Of a stretch of 64,000 bases of DNA, positions 1 through 11,895 are shown in pieces. The notes beneath the pieces are model-generated. The model did no database searches, was not told where the DNA came from, and saw only the letters and a program-made list of their open reading frames with translations. Position numbers and translations under genes: made by a program. Each line of letters starts with the position of its first letter. The stretch's first letter is position 1. Source of the DNA: Serinus canaria (Eukaryota; Chordata; Aves; Passeriformes; Fringillidae); contig NC_066342.1 in the NCBI RefSeq assembly GCF_022539315.1, positions 13,575,402 through 13,639,401 on the forward strand, in the 5' to 3' direction.

Positions 1-456
1 TGATGCAATAAAAACAACTTAACCTTAAACTTAATGCTTATTATTGCAAGTCAAAATGAATTAATTTGCTGATGTAACAGTTACTTGTTTATTTTATACA
101 CCAAAAGTAAGGAGAACATTTTTTCAAACATTAATAATCATTGAACTATAACAAATCTCAAATCCACCAAAATACTGGGGGGAACAAAAGCTTAGTAACT
201 TTTATAGATATATTTTTTATTAGAACAGGAGAGGTCCTCTACCCATGGACTGCCAGGGACAAAGACGAAAACGTCTTTTATTAAATTAATTGAACTAACT
301 AATTAGGTAGATGATCCTTCAGGTACACACATGCCATTCCTGAAAATTTGTCAGCTACTGCAGAAGTCCTCATTTACTGTTTCCTAGATGAGAACTCCAT
401 CAAAAGGTGAAATGGAAGCACAGACTTATATTCTGGGCATGTTCTCACATGCACTT

Positions 457-1078
457 ACAGCCCAAAAAGCCAACTGCAGTCCGGGCTGCATCAAAAGCAG
501 TGTAACCCAGCAGGTCAAGGGAAGTGATTCTGTCCCTCTACTCTGCTCTGGTGAGACCCCACCTGCAGTACTGCCTCCAGCTCTGGAGTCCCCAGCACAG
601 CAAGGACACGGACCTGCTGAAGCAAGCCCAGAAGAGGCCACCAAGATGATTAGAGGGCAGGAGCACCTCTGCTATGAGGAAAGGCTGAGAGAATTAGGAC
701 TCTTCAGCCTGGAGAAGAGAAAGCTCCAGGGAGACCTTAGAGAAGCCTTCCAATAACTGAAGGGAGCCTGCAACAAAGCCAGAGGAGGACTCTTTATTAG
801 GGAGTGTAGCAATAGGACAAGGAGCAAGGGCTTAAAGCTGAAAGACGGTAGATCTAGATTAGATGTTAGGAAGGAAGTCTTCCCTGTGAGTGTGGTGAGG
901 CCCTGGGACAAGTTGTCCAGAGAAGCTGTGTCTGCCAAATCCCCAAAGTGTTCAAGGCCAGGCTGGATGGGGCCTGGAGCAACCTGGTCCAGCGGAAGGT
1001 GTCCCTGTCCACAGTAGGTGGTTGGAACATGATAGTCATTAAGGTCCCTTTCAACCTAAGCCATTCTATGATTCTCTG
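457..1078 (+). mobile_element. CR1 LINE, 5'-truncated 3' end
   Basis: The stretch encodes the CR1 ORF2 C terminus ([20 protein letters not shown] and neighbours) with typical 3'UTR phrases, ending in CATTCTATGATTCT, the CR1 terminal repeat. Frames are disrupted. It lies in NIPBL intron 7, opposite in sense to the gene. Confidence 0.85.
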
Positions 1079-1508
1079 GTTTCTCAAAAAATGGTCCTTT
1101 ACTTGAGTATATGCACAGTGAGCCTTCAAGTATATGCTTGCTGATTTAGTAGAACTGAATATTGCAAACCCACAATATCCTGCAGACATTCATAACTTCT
1201 AAAGAAAAAAATCCCAAAGCTAAAAAAAAAGATAAAGTTTCAGATTTTATGATTTAATAATCCTTGTTCATAACTATCTCTTCCAATGTTAATACTGCTT
1301 TTAAAAAAGGTGCAACATTATGATTAATGTGATTTTTCATATATAAATGCAAACCTTGAATTACTTCAACTTGTTCAAACTGTTTTCTGCAGGATAGCTA
1401 CTAAAATCAGTTCTTAAAGGTATACTTACTTTTTACCCTCGGTCTTTTTCCCATTAAACCGAACAACGATGGTATGCTTTATGTTTTCATAGTCGGTCAG
1501 TTTTGAAT

Positions 1509-4185
1509 GAGTTTCATAGAATTGTTAAGGTTGGAAAATATCTTTAAGATCATCAAGTCCAACCAATAACGTAGCACCACCATTATGTTGACCATTAAAC
1601 CATGTCCCCAAGTGCCACATCCACACATTTTTTGAACACTTCCAAGGATGGTGACTCAACCAATGCCCTGGGCAGTCTGTTCCAATGCTTGACAACCGTT
1701 TTCATGAAGAAATTTTCCCTAATATCCTATCTAAACCTCCCCTGGAACAACTTGAGGCCATTTCCTCTTGTCCTGTCTCTTGTTCCCCAGAAGAACGCAA
1801 CACCCACCGGGCTCCACCCTCCTTTAAGGGAGTTGTAGAGAGTGAGAAGGTTCTCCCTGAGCATCCTGTTCTCCAGGATGAGCCCCCTCAGCTACTCCTG
1901 ATGCTCCAGACCCCTGCCCAGCTCCATTGCCCTTCTCTGGACTCGCTCCAGCACCGCAATGTCTTTCTTGCAGTGAGGGGCCCAGAACTGGACACAGCAC
2001 TCGAGGTGTGGCCTCACCAGTGCAGAGTTCAGAGGGACAATCACTGCCCTGGTCCTGCTGGTCACACCATTTCTGATCCAAGCCAGAATGCCATTGGCCT
2101 TCTTGCCCACCTAGGCACACACTGGCTCATGTTCAGCTGCTGTCACTCAGCCCCCCCAGGTCCTTTTCCTGTGGGCAGCTTTCCAGCCACTGTTTCCCAA
2201 GCCTGTAGTGTTGCAGGGGGTTGTGTGACTCAAATGCGGGACCTGGCACTTGGCCTTGTTGAACCTCATACAATTGGCCTTGTCCCATTGCTCCAGCCTG
2301 TCCAGATCCCTCTGCAGAGCCTTCCTGCCCTCCAGCAGATCAACATTCCCACTCAACTTGGTGCCCTCTGTAAACTCGCTGAGGTTGCACTTGATCCCCT
2401 TGTCCAGGTCATCAATGAAGATATTAAAAAGGGCTGGCCCCCATACTGAGCTTTGGAGAACTCCACTGGTGACTGGCTGCCAACTGGATGTAGCTCCATT
2501 CTCCACCACTCCCTGGGCCTGACCATCCAGACAGTTCCTAGCCCAGTGAAGAGAGCACCTGTCCAACCCATGGGCTGCCAGCTTTTCCAGGAAAATGCTG
2601 TGGGAGACAGCATCAAAGGCTTTACTGAAGCACAGGTAGTCACACACACAGCCTTTCCCTCACACACTAGGTGGGTCACCTGGTCATAAAAGGAGATCAG
2701 GTTGGTCAAGCAGGACCTGCCTTTCCTAAACCCCTGCTGGCTGGCCCTGATCCCCTGGTTGTCCTGCACATGCCATGTGATCACACTCAATCCATTCCAT
2801 AACCTTCCCAGGTACTGAGGTCAGGCTGACAGGCCTGTAGCTCCCCAGATCCTCCTTCCAGCCCTTCTTGTTTATGGTTGTCACATTGGCAACTCCAGTC
2901 ACCTGGGACCTCCTCAGTTGGCCAGGATTGCTGGTAAATGATGGACAGTGTCTTGGTGACCTCTTCTGTCAGCTCCCTTAGTACCCTTGGCTGGATCCTA
3001 TCCAACCCCATAGATGTGTGGGGGTCTAAGTAGCATACCAAGTCTTTTCCTCATCGTTTGTCACTGTTTACCTCCACATCAAATACAGGATGGAGATTCT
3101 CTTTGGCCCTCCTTTTGTTGCTGATGTATTTGTAGAATCACTTTTTGTTGTCTTTTACAACTGTAGGCAGATGAAGCTCTAGCTGGGCTTTGGCTCTTTG
3201 AATTTTCTCCCTGCATGACCTCACAACATCCTTGTAGTCCTACTGAGCTGCCTGCCTCTTTTTCCAGAGGTGATGCACTCTCTTGTTCTCCCCGAGTTCC
3301 ATTCAAAGCTTTCTGTTCAGCCAGGCCGGTCTTCCCTGCTGGCTCGTCTTTCAGCACATGGGGACAGCCTGCTCCTGCTCCTTTTAGATTTCTTTTTTAA
3401 AGCACATCCAGCTTTCCTGGAGCCCTTTGCCCTTCAGGACTGCCTCCCAAGTGACTCTCTCAACCAGGCTCCCAAACAGGCCAGTCTGCACTCTGGAAGT
3501 CAAAGGTGGCAGTTCTGCTGATACCCCTGCTTACTTCTCTGAGAACAGAAAATTATCATTTCATGATCACTGTGCCCAAGATGGCCTCCAATTATCACAT
3601 CCCACGCCAGCCCTTCTCTGTTCACAAACAGCAGGTCCAGTGGGGCACTTCTCCTGATTGGCTCACTCACCAGCAGTGTCAGTTCTTCCACACACTCCAG
3701 GTACCTCCTGGATTGTTTCCTCTGCTGTGCTCTATTTCCAGAATAGATCTGGTAAGGTCAAGTCCCCCATGAGTTTAAGGGCCAGCGATCGCAAGACTTC
3801 TCCCAGCTACTCACAGAACATTTTGACTTCTTCTTCATCCTGGCTGGGTGTTTTATAGGAGATTCCCATCAGGAGATCTGCTCTGTTGGCCTTTCCCTTG
3901 ATTCTTACCCATAAACACTCAACCCTACTGGTACCAACATCAAGTTCCAGACAATCAGAACATTCCCTAATATACAAAAGATATCTAAAGCCTCTCCTTC
4001 CTTGCTCATCCCTTATAAAGAGTTTATACCCATCCATTGCAGCCTTTCAGTCATGCAAGTCATCCCACCATGTCGCCATGATTGCAACTATGTCATAGTT
4101 TCCCTGCTGCACCATGGCTTCCAGTTCCTCCTGTTTGTTGCCCATGCTGTATGCATTGTTGTAGATGCACTTCAGTTTCATGTGC
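1509..4185 (-). mobile_element. CR1 LINE, about 2.7 kb, endonuclease and RT remnants
   Basis: Read on the minus strand, the element starts near 4185 in the endonuclease domain ([13 protein letters not shown], then MDGYKLFIRDEQGRRGF and VECLWVRIKGKANRADLL). It continues through RT ([12 protein letters not shown] text, [21 protein letters not shown] with the catalytic Asp pair replaced by the CR1-style DDL) and ends in a CR1 3'UTR near 1509. Several frameshifts break ORF2. Bases 1805-3650 are almost identical to the plus-strand copy at 34734-36573, while the 3' tail 1509-1800 is clearly more diverged. It lies in intron 7 in the same sense as NIPBL. Confidence 0.9.
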
Positions 4186-4195
4186 TGATGAAACA

Positions 4196-4372
4196 AAACT
4201 AGGAGTGGCTGATACACCTGAAGGCCGTTCTGCCATTCAGGGGGACCTTGATAGGCTGGAGAATTGGGTGGAGAGAAGCCTAATGAGGTTCAACAAGGGC
4301 AAGTGTAGGGTCCTGCACCTCGGGAGGAATAACCCCAAGTACCAGCACAGGTTGGCCATGACCTACTAGAGA
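4196..4372 (+). mobile_element. CR1 fragment (RT C-terminal region)
   Basis: The translation includes [20 protein letters not shown] and [19 protein letters not shown], the CR1 region just after the RT catalytic core. It abuts the 5' end of the minus-strand CR1 in the opposite orientation. The fragment corresponds to a more 3' part of the element, so it does not fit a simple 5' inversion; a separate insertion or rearrangement is more likely. Confidence 0.75.
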
Positions 4373-5615
4373 GGTAGTAGTTGGGGAATATATGTTCATT
4401 TAATGCCAAGAACAGCTTCCTATTTTGAAGAATTTGCATTGCTGAAACAGAGACTGAGAAAAATACCTGATGAGATTGTGTATTATGATAGATTCCTTCA
4501 TTACAAACTCTCTTGTTGAAGATATCACTTCTTAGCTAATATTTTTCATCAGCATAATTCTTTCATTTAAAAAGAGAAGACTAATAAAACTAATAACTGT
4601 CTTAGAGTTCCAGTGTACTAATCCCTGTAAGGAATTTAGGTAGCCTGGTGTTATCAATACACTTGTTGAATACAACAGTTTTTTGCTTCCACAAGCTAAT
4701 TTAGGAAAACAAGAGTTGCCCCTAGTTTTCATAAGGTAAATTAAATACATCTTTTTAAAATGTTTAAAAAAAGGCCTTCTTGTCACCAGGTTTTGATCAA
4801 GTTTTGTAACTATTGTAGGCATCACTAAGACCGCATAGTTCAAAGAACTAAAAGCAAAAAAAAAAAAAAAAAAAGAAACTTAAGTGCTTAAGTGCTGTCT
4901 CCTTAAGGGTTGTTAAGAGACTGTGTGCCAAACTTGTAAAGAAGAGTCAAAACATGCTTCATCCACAGGATGAGATGCTCATTAAGAAAGTGAAGAAGTT
5001 GAAAACACCATTGGAGAAAGTTGGTGGTTTTTTTCACTTATATTCAATACTTTAGCAAGAATTTCTCCCATGTGAAATCAAGTCACTAGGAAAACATATT
5101 ATAAATAAATCAGGCCATAAAAGCACATAATAGATCTGTAAGAAAAAAAGTTAAAAGCAATTTTTGCCTTTGACAACACTACTATATTACTGAATAGGTT
5201 ATGCAATTGTCTCATCTAATTGACAGTTAGGGGAATCTTCAGAAAGACATGTTAACTATAAACCTATTTAGAAACTAGTATTGTTTACATCAATATATTG
5301 ATACAATAATTGCAGAGAGACTCTACCATCTCCTTATAATAAACTCACATGAGTAAGATTTTTTACTTTTCATACTTTCATCAGAATCAATGTCACAAAC
5401 TGTTCCAAAGGACAGAGATCTAGAAAAATCTTAAAACTTCCACATTAAAGTTGCACATTTGAGTGCACACATCTGAAACCGAAATATATTTTCAGTGGTT
5501 TTATTCATCAACAGCATCCTCATAAAATATCTGACTTTTAAGGCAGCTACACACATACTTGGTTTATCACAGTAAATATTTGTTTTATCATCATAAACTG
5601 ATCTAGGTAACATAC

Positions 5616-5776
5616 ATCACTACTTATCCTGTGCACCATCTGTAGATAGTCTTCATTTGAGCCATGTCTAGAATTATCAGCATGATGATTAGCTGAATTT
5701 CCAGACAATTGACTTGAAACTTTATTTTCATGGAGATTTCTCATCCCAGCTGTGACAATGGGACTAGATACTGAAG
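5616..5776 (-). CDS. NIPBL: NIPBL exon 7, residues 205-258
   Basis: This 161-base exon, the length I recall for human exon 7, begins SVSSPIVTAG and includes SGNSANHHADN and EDYLQMVHR, ending ...ISSD. The acceptor is TATTTCAG right of 5776 and the donor is GTATGT at 5615. The frame is open. It is the least conserved of the exons here: by eye about ten or eleven of 54 residues differ from the human protein as I remember it, mostly conservative changes. That matters for the question of a Z or W copy. Exon 8 was not found in the remaining 5.6 kb. Confidence 0.93.
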
Positions 5777-6565
5777 CTGAAATACAGAAAAATAAAAATA
5801 ATTATACCAATATAGTCACACAATCATTAACTCCAAAAAATCTCACAGAAAAGGCCATAATATTAATGAGTTGGATGCAAGAGGTCTAGGATTGGAACAA
5901 GAATCCCAAATTTCTTCACTGAATCCTTTTTCCACAAATACCTTGAATAAAATTAGTATCTAAGTTTTAAATTTTCAAGAGACTTAAACCTAAATTCCAT
6001 GTACAGATAAGCCAAGCTTCACTCCACATCTATCCTAATTGCAGTCAGCATCATACTCATAGGTTATAGAAAACTTTATTTTCCTCTATGCATTCTCTAC
6101 CTGTAATAAATTCCAAGGTATTAATGAGACACAACATTACATACAGAACACCTATATAAATTCTAAGCACACTGCTAAACTTTAGGAACAGATGATTTAA
6201 AAGAATCTAACAAGAATTATATTTCCAAGAAAGGATTATGCCTAGATACTTAACAGTGTTCATGTTGTTCAAGATTGTTTTTAGAAAAAGGAAAAACAAA
6301 GAAATCCATGAATTCTGAAGGTCATCTTTGCCAGTTACTGCATACCTTGAGTATAATTCTAGCCAACTTAGCCTAGCCTACACTGCAAAGGTTTGGTATA
6401 GATAAATAAGCTGGCAGCAAAATTTACATTCCACTGGCAAAAATTATGTTTTCGCCAGTACAGCTAAACAATTGCCATTGCTAACAAATAAAAAGTTTTA
6501 GGGTTTTTAAAATTTTTCTATTGTCATGTATATGTGACAACTATGCAAAATCAGTGTACAGAGAG

Positions 6566-6652
6566 AAGCATTAACGCCAAGGTCACTGGTTCAATCCCTC
6601 TATGGGCCATTCACTTAAGAGTTGGACTCGATGATCCTTCTGGGATTTTTTG
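6566..6652 (+). mobile_element. tRNA-derived SINE fragment with CR1-like tail
   Basis: The piece contains a B-box-like GGTTCAATCC followed by GAGTTGGACTCGATGATCCT, the junction I associate with passerine TguSINE1-type elements, whose 3' end is borrowed from CR1. Only about 85 bases remain. It is in intron 6 on the strand opposite to NIPBL. The family name is from memory. Confidence 0.55.
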
Positions 6653-6841
6653 AAATAAAATAAATACTACCACTGTACAGTCAAGAAAGCAAAGCTTAAG
6701 CATACCCAGAAAATTCCCTACCAACTCCAAGATTTGCATTAAGCATGTGACTCCTTCCAAGAAATTGGAGAGCTGTGAAACACACACAAGAAGGTAAAGC
6801 TGACATAAGATAGGAGAATAAAATAAATATCAAAGACTTAC

Positions 6842-6993
6842 CTTGCTGCATCTGAGGATGTGGTGTATAACTTGGAGGATGTGAATATGGCATGTATCCT
6901 GCAGGACTTTGAGGAGCATATGGACTAGGCACTGGACTGTTCTGTTGTGCCAAAAATCTGTTACCAGAGCTTGTTTGTGGTGGCACAAACCGG
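6842..6993 (-). CDS. NIPBL: NIPBL exon 6, residues 154-205
   Basis: This 152-base exon starts after a T-rich TTTTAG acceptor, completes the split Ser codon and reads RFVPPQTSSGNRF..., then NSPVPSPYAPQSPAGYMPYS, ending HPQMQQ plus G. The donor is GTAAGT at 6841. The segment is rich in Pro, Ser, Tyr and Gln, as in vertebrate NIPBL. A few residues differ from the human sequence I recall (LA for MP after RF; PSYTP for SSYTT). Confidence 0.95.
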
Positions 6994-7059
6994 CTAAAAA
7001 ATAAAATTAAAAAGTTGGAAAAATTTGGAAAAGGAAATTTATACAAATCTTTTATTTCT

Positions 7060-7405
7060 TTTAGAAGACTAAGGGAGCTGGGGGTGTTTAGTCTGGAGAA
7101 AAGAAGGCTCAGGGGACATTTTATTGTTGAAAGGACGTAACAAGCAACAGGACAAGAGGAAATGGCCTCAAGTTATTCTAGGGGAGGTTTAAATTATATA
7201 TCAGGAAAAATTTCTTTACCAAAAGGTTTGTCAAGCACTGGCACACGCTGCCCAGACAAGTGATTAAGTCACCAACCTGGAGGTATTTAAAATGTGTGTA
7301 CATGTGTCACTTAGGGACACGGTTTAGTAATGGACCTGACAGTGTTAGGTTAACGGTTGGACTTCATGATTTTAGAGGTCTTTTCCAACCTAAATGATTC
7401 TATAG
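7060..7405 (+). mobile_element. CR1 LINE 3' end
   Basis: It opens with [21 protein letters not shown] coding text and runs through the 3'UTR to AACCTAAATGATTCTATAGG. It is strongly 5' truncated, in intron 5 and antisense to NIPBL. Confidence 0.85.
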
Positions 7406-7935
7406 GTACATGCTACTTGCTGACACTCAAAGTTTGAAAAAGAACTTGAAAGTTGATGAGAAAGCTGATGGAAGACTGGCCAAATTACTGGGCCTATCCT
7501 CCTCTGAGCAGCCTTTTGTATAACTGTTACAGCAGTATTCCATGTTTTTACAAGCCTTCTTTTCCACCCTTCTGTCACACTGGTAATGTTATACATGCTG
7601 GAACACATAGCCTCTTCTCTCCTGTTCTCCTGCCACAGGTAGAAAATAGCTCTAGGGGTCTCAGGAGGCAGGGGTATTATTTTAGCAGGAAAGAAAGTTT
7701 GCCAAAATTATGTGAGGGAGGGACAGCAGGGAATCTTGACTAATCAGAATACAAAGATTACTCACTAGCAAAAACATGTTGCTTTTCCAGCTGAAGAAAC
7801 TCACACTGCTGTCGGACAAATGCAAAATATATCCTGACACTGATCACCTTCCATTCACATACTTGCAAAAAGAATTGACTGTCACTGTAGATAAAATTTG
7901 CTGCCCATCCCACCCCATGTAAAAGAGAATGTTAC

Positions 7936-8035
7936 CTGGAAGGGCTATGTGAGATAGTGGTTTGTTGATAATTAGAAGATGCAGGACTACCTCTCATGGA
8001 GTTCTGAGAAATATTAAACTGCGACATCATCATCC
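7936..8035 (-). CDS. NIPBL: NIPBL exon 5, residues 121-154
   Basis: This 100-base exon reads MMMSQFNISQNSMRGSPASS and ends ...HSPS plus AG of a split Ser codon. The acceptor is CTAATAG and the donor is CAG|GTAACA at 7935. It encodes the Ser/Gln/Asn-rich, disordered part of the N terminus. The triple Met and the NSMRGSP stretch are hallmarks of NIPBL. The upstream intron is long (8.7 kb) and carries LTR and CR1 insertions. Confidence 0.94.
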
Positions 8036-8160
8036 CTATTAGGAAGATAGCAGCATTACTTTACATGCATTTTCTTTTTAATCAATGAAGTCTCTAATTT
8101 CAGAAATTATTATACACAAAGAGATTATAAACTTTACAAACATTGACATCTTCTATCTAC

Positions 8161-8243
8161 AACTGTTAGAAAACATTTTTAAAATATTGATTTCATGTAA
8201 GAAACTGTTAGAAAAGATTTTTAAAAGATTGATTTCATGTAAG
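8161..8243. repeat. 41-42 bp tandem duplication, two copies
   Basis: AACTGTTAGAAAA...TTGATTTCATGTAAG occurs twice head to tail (8161-8201 and 8202-8243) with a few differences. It is in intron 4, about 125-210 bases upstream of the exon 5 acceptor. Confidence 0.8.
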
Positions 8244-8992
8244 ATGTCCATTTACACCATGACATAAAAAGAATGTTCCCTAAAGGAGTATTAAATCAAT
8301 AATAAATATCAACAGCAGTTCCTTCCTCTGGTCCTTAGCCAAAAGCCTGCTAGTAAATAGTAGCATTTTATAACAGGCCACATACTCCACACCCCAGGCT
8401 TGTGTGTGGAGTACTCAATGTGCCAATAAGATTTGGAAACTTATCTCCTATTTTTAGATCAAGTACAACAATCATCTCAGGCTGAGTGGTGCAAGATATT
8501 CTCCCTGCTCCCCTAATGCCCTAGTGGTTCCATTCTACCCAGGGACAACAGCTTTCTATTCCACCTCCACCACACTTAAAAGGAGTGTTATCAAAGAAGG
8601 TGCTGAAATATTTTCAGTTGCAAAGACCCAACAGTATCCCATCTGTAGTCTCCAACAGCCTGTACATTGCCACAGTTATGCTTTGAAAATTCAGGAGTTC
8701 TACTAGATGGCAAGCCACAAGTACCAATGGGCCTGGGACTAACTTACATCTTTATTAGGGAGAATTCAAGTGAATATTTTTTTGTTTTCTCTCTTCCATA
8801 CAGATATAAAGAATTTCTAACCACCACATAACACTGGAAGTTGAAATGGTACAGGTACACAAGAACTTATATGACTTTTAACCAGGTGATTTTAATGATA
8901 GAACTTAATGTCTTGCAGCTAAAACAGCATCAGAATTCACATACACACTCCTGGTGGTTTCAGTTCGAAACCAGGCAGAAACACCAGTTTCG

Positions 8993-10370
8993 TGTTGTGG
9001 TTTAGGTTCGCCAATTTAAGATTTCCCCAATTTGAAATTTTCCCAGCCAATGCACTAAAGAATGTGGTAGGTTTGGTGCTGGCCAATCACCAATACACTC
9101 ACTTCCTGCTGTGAGATAGGATTAGGAGAAAGGCAAAGCAGGCTCAAAACTTTAAGAGGGTATAAAGAAAATTTTATTAAAAGTAACTAGAAGGAAAAAA
9201 GTAGTAAGAATCAAAACAAACCCTTCAGAACACTTCTCTTCCCCCCACAACCTTTTCTTTCCTACAGACAATGTAAAGAAACCACACCCAAGATTTCCAG
9301 TCAGTTTACCACCCCTAAAATAGTCTTTCTTCAGTTCACTGAGGGAGAAAAGTCCCTCTTGTTAAGGTTATGGAGATTTCTCCACAAGAGGAAACAGTTC
9401 TCTCGTGGCTTTCAATTTGTCACAAACAGCAGCCACCCAGGGAACCCTCCCATCATGAAGTCCTTCCCATTTTCCACAAGCCTTTCCACAGCTTGTCGAT
9501 GGGCCACATCTAGTTATGGGGTATTGTTTTAAAGATGAGCTGTTCAAAGGCGAAAGTTCTCCTTATTGTCTATTTCTAATATCACCTTCATCCCTGGGAA
9601 CAGAGATCTTCTTCTCCTGGAAGCACAGGACTACTCTTCTCTCTTCCTCTATTCAAACCTCTCATGGGATCACAGCTATTTCAACATTGCTTATCTTAGC
9701 ATGGAGGCCTTTGCTCGATACCAATTTGAACACTTTCATCTCCCCATAGTTTCATGTGTTATAAGGAAAAAGAGTTCTTTCTCCATAGCTTACAAGAGGA
9801 TTTCAGCTCCAAAAACAAGGCATCTCCTCCTCCTTCCCATCTGGGACTTAACTTCTTCCACGCTGACCTTGATGTCTTCATGCTGTTCCTTTACATGCTT
9901 GCATCTTGTTCCTTTCTCTCACTCGAGGGAGGATTGAAGCTCTGAAAGGGTTAACATCCCGCCTGAGGCCTACCTGACCCGCCGGTAACGGTAACTTGTG
10001 GAGAGAGCTGCGGCTGGGCTGTGTCAGGATCGGCCTCATGGTTGGTCTTTGGTTTTCTGCACGGGCTGCAGGGGTCTCAGGTCTCAGCCGCGCTGGGGGA
10101 AGGGGATTTGATGATAAGATCTTCACAGCCGCGGCCAGCCCTGCTCCGGCCAGGGTTCGGAAGCCTGCCCCGCCTTCCTGCCCGGCCGCTGCTGGGGCCC
10201 GGCCCGACTCGATCCGATCGGAGCCGATGGGGGGGGGGGGGGCCGGCGGGCGGCCCGGGGAGAGGGGAAGGGCCTGGCCAAGACGGGGGGGTCAGGCCCG
10301 CCACCTCCTCACCGACCGGAAAGGAAATGAGAGCGTTCCCAGCGTTTTTCGTCTTTAACGTGTGTTTCAC
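8993..10370 (-). mobile_element. Probable long solo LTR, minus orientation, right border uncertain
   Basis: On the minus strand the left end reads ...CGAACCTAAACCACAACA. Further in are GAGCCTGCTTTGCC, CATCTCACAGCAGG-like text (here TATCTCACAGCAGG) and an AATAAA signal in TTTTAATAAAATTT (about 9176). The same order of words occurs in the 23123-24504 LTR (GAGCCTGCTTTGCTC, CATCTCACAGCAG, AATAAA), so this looks like a related LTR of similar length inverted in NIPBL intron 4. The right part (9960-10370) is strongly CpG-rich. I found no target-site duplication, and the right border is set by analogy only. Confidence 0.5.
9960..10370. promoter_or_regulatory. Intronic GC-rich, CpG-island-like segment
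   Basis: About 400 bases are GC- and CpG-rich, with GCGGCC, CGATCCGATCGG and a 12-base G run at 10231-10242, inside an otherwise AT-rich intron 4. It may be the U3/promoter part of the LTR called here on the minus strand, or an independent regulatory island. No exon or start codon for NIPBL is recognisable in it. Confidence 0.4.
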
Positions 10371-10379
10371 AGAGGCGTG

Positions 10380-11895
10380 TCCAGCTTCTCAGTGGTTCAA
10401 CAGACTGTCAGTTTCACAAAAAGGTTTGCATCACTTCCCTGAATTTCCTCCCATTCCAAACCAGGACAACACTGCAGCTTGGGAAGCCACAGCAAGTGAT
10501 CCAAAGCCATGGGTAAAAGCACATCAGCAATGCAAAAATTTAAACTAAATTTAGATAGATGACTGACTAATCCAGCGTGTTTGGGAGTCATCAATCTTTG
10601 TATTACTATCACTGATTTCAATTACTGCAATATGCACACAACGCAAAGCTAGTTTCAGAAATCCTCCTTGTCATCCTCTTTTCCCCTCTCCCGAACAAAG
10701 AAGTGATGGAATAATCCCCCAGGAATTAAACCATTACTACCTCCTGGTAGGTATGAAGTGCTGCATTCCAAGTATATTAGCCCAGACAAACTAGCCCAGA
10801 GCAGGAGTGAAATTCTCATATTGTGCTGAAAAATAAAAAAATAAATAAAATAAGAGACCTCCATACTTTAGTACAGAGGACATTTCATTGTCCAGAGTAG
10901 CAGAAGTGGACTCCTCAACTCCTGCAAAATTTGATTAAATGAACACTGGTTGCCTTGCACAGAGGCAAGTGAGGAGGAAACTCCCGAGGTGCTGGAGGCA
11001 GCATCTGGCATGCTCACTGCCCGCTCACCTCTCACAGCCACTCTCACCACAGCTAGGTAGTAGTTAGTCAAACTAATAACCCTTAACATTCATCTACAGA
11101 AAGCTGACAGAATGTGCCAGTATGAGCATGAACTATGCAGAAGTCTCATTTTATGCTTAAAACAAAGATTGCACTTTTAAAATACTTAAAAATATATCTC
11201 TTTTCTCCTCTGTAAATTTAAAACGCTTTTGGTTTAAAAAAGTATGACAGAAAATATAAAAAAGTAATACATTTTATTGCCATTTAAAAAAACCTAAAAC
11301 TTATTCTGTGACAGGCAGTTCTCACCTCTTTATCTCTGTTAGGGGAGACAATCTAAATAATTTCAAAAAATCCAACCAAACAAAACACCATAAGTCCCCA
11401 ATGCCCATCCCCCTCCCCTTGCCCCACTAAAACCCCACAAACAACAACAACAACAACAACCAAACAAAAAAATCCCCTACCTCAACAGTGTCTCTAAAGT
11501 TTTCAGACAGATAACAAGTCTGTCTAATAATGATGTAATGAGGAAGTAGTAAAACTAAGCCCAAACATTTAGTCTAAAAAGGAGCTGAAATTAGTCTGTG
11601 GTCATTAACACTAAAATATCTTCTTGTACATTTTTTACACTGTTGTTCATATCACTAAGCAGCAGATTTATGGCTCCATTGTGCATCTCCATACCTTAAA
11701 ATACTTAAGAATTTCTTTTAAATGCAACTTTAATTTTGATTGTTGGCAATGCTCAGTTTTGAGAAAACATTGAAATAGAAATTTTTGGAATTCACTTGAG
11801 TTAGTAATATGAATTAAGCATTTAAAGTTTAGCCTGTAGAACTATGTGTTGAATTTTAACCCTTTTACTTAAGAAACCTCTGCCATGGTACAAAG
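10380..11895. other. Intron 4 sequence, no gene recognised
   Basis: Mostly AT-rich unique-looking sequence with a short (AAC)n tract at about 11440-11460 and A-rich patches. I recognise no exon, conserved ORF or complete repeat. Confidence 0.5.

Noticed and set aside
1685..2449. 254-codon open frame on the plus strand
   Set aside because: It is the antisense shadow of the minus-strand CR1 core; the inverse copy at 36 kb gives the same shadow.
6580..6600. tRNA gene
   Set aside because: A B-box-like GGTTCAATCC is present, but there is no cloverleaf or intact A-box; it fits a SINE fragment.
10021..10548. 175-codon frame in the intronic GC island
   Set aside because: GC-rich DNA has few stops; the protein is Gly/Pro/Arg-biased and unlike any NIPBL exon.
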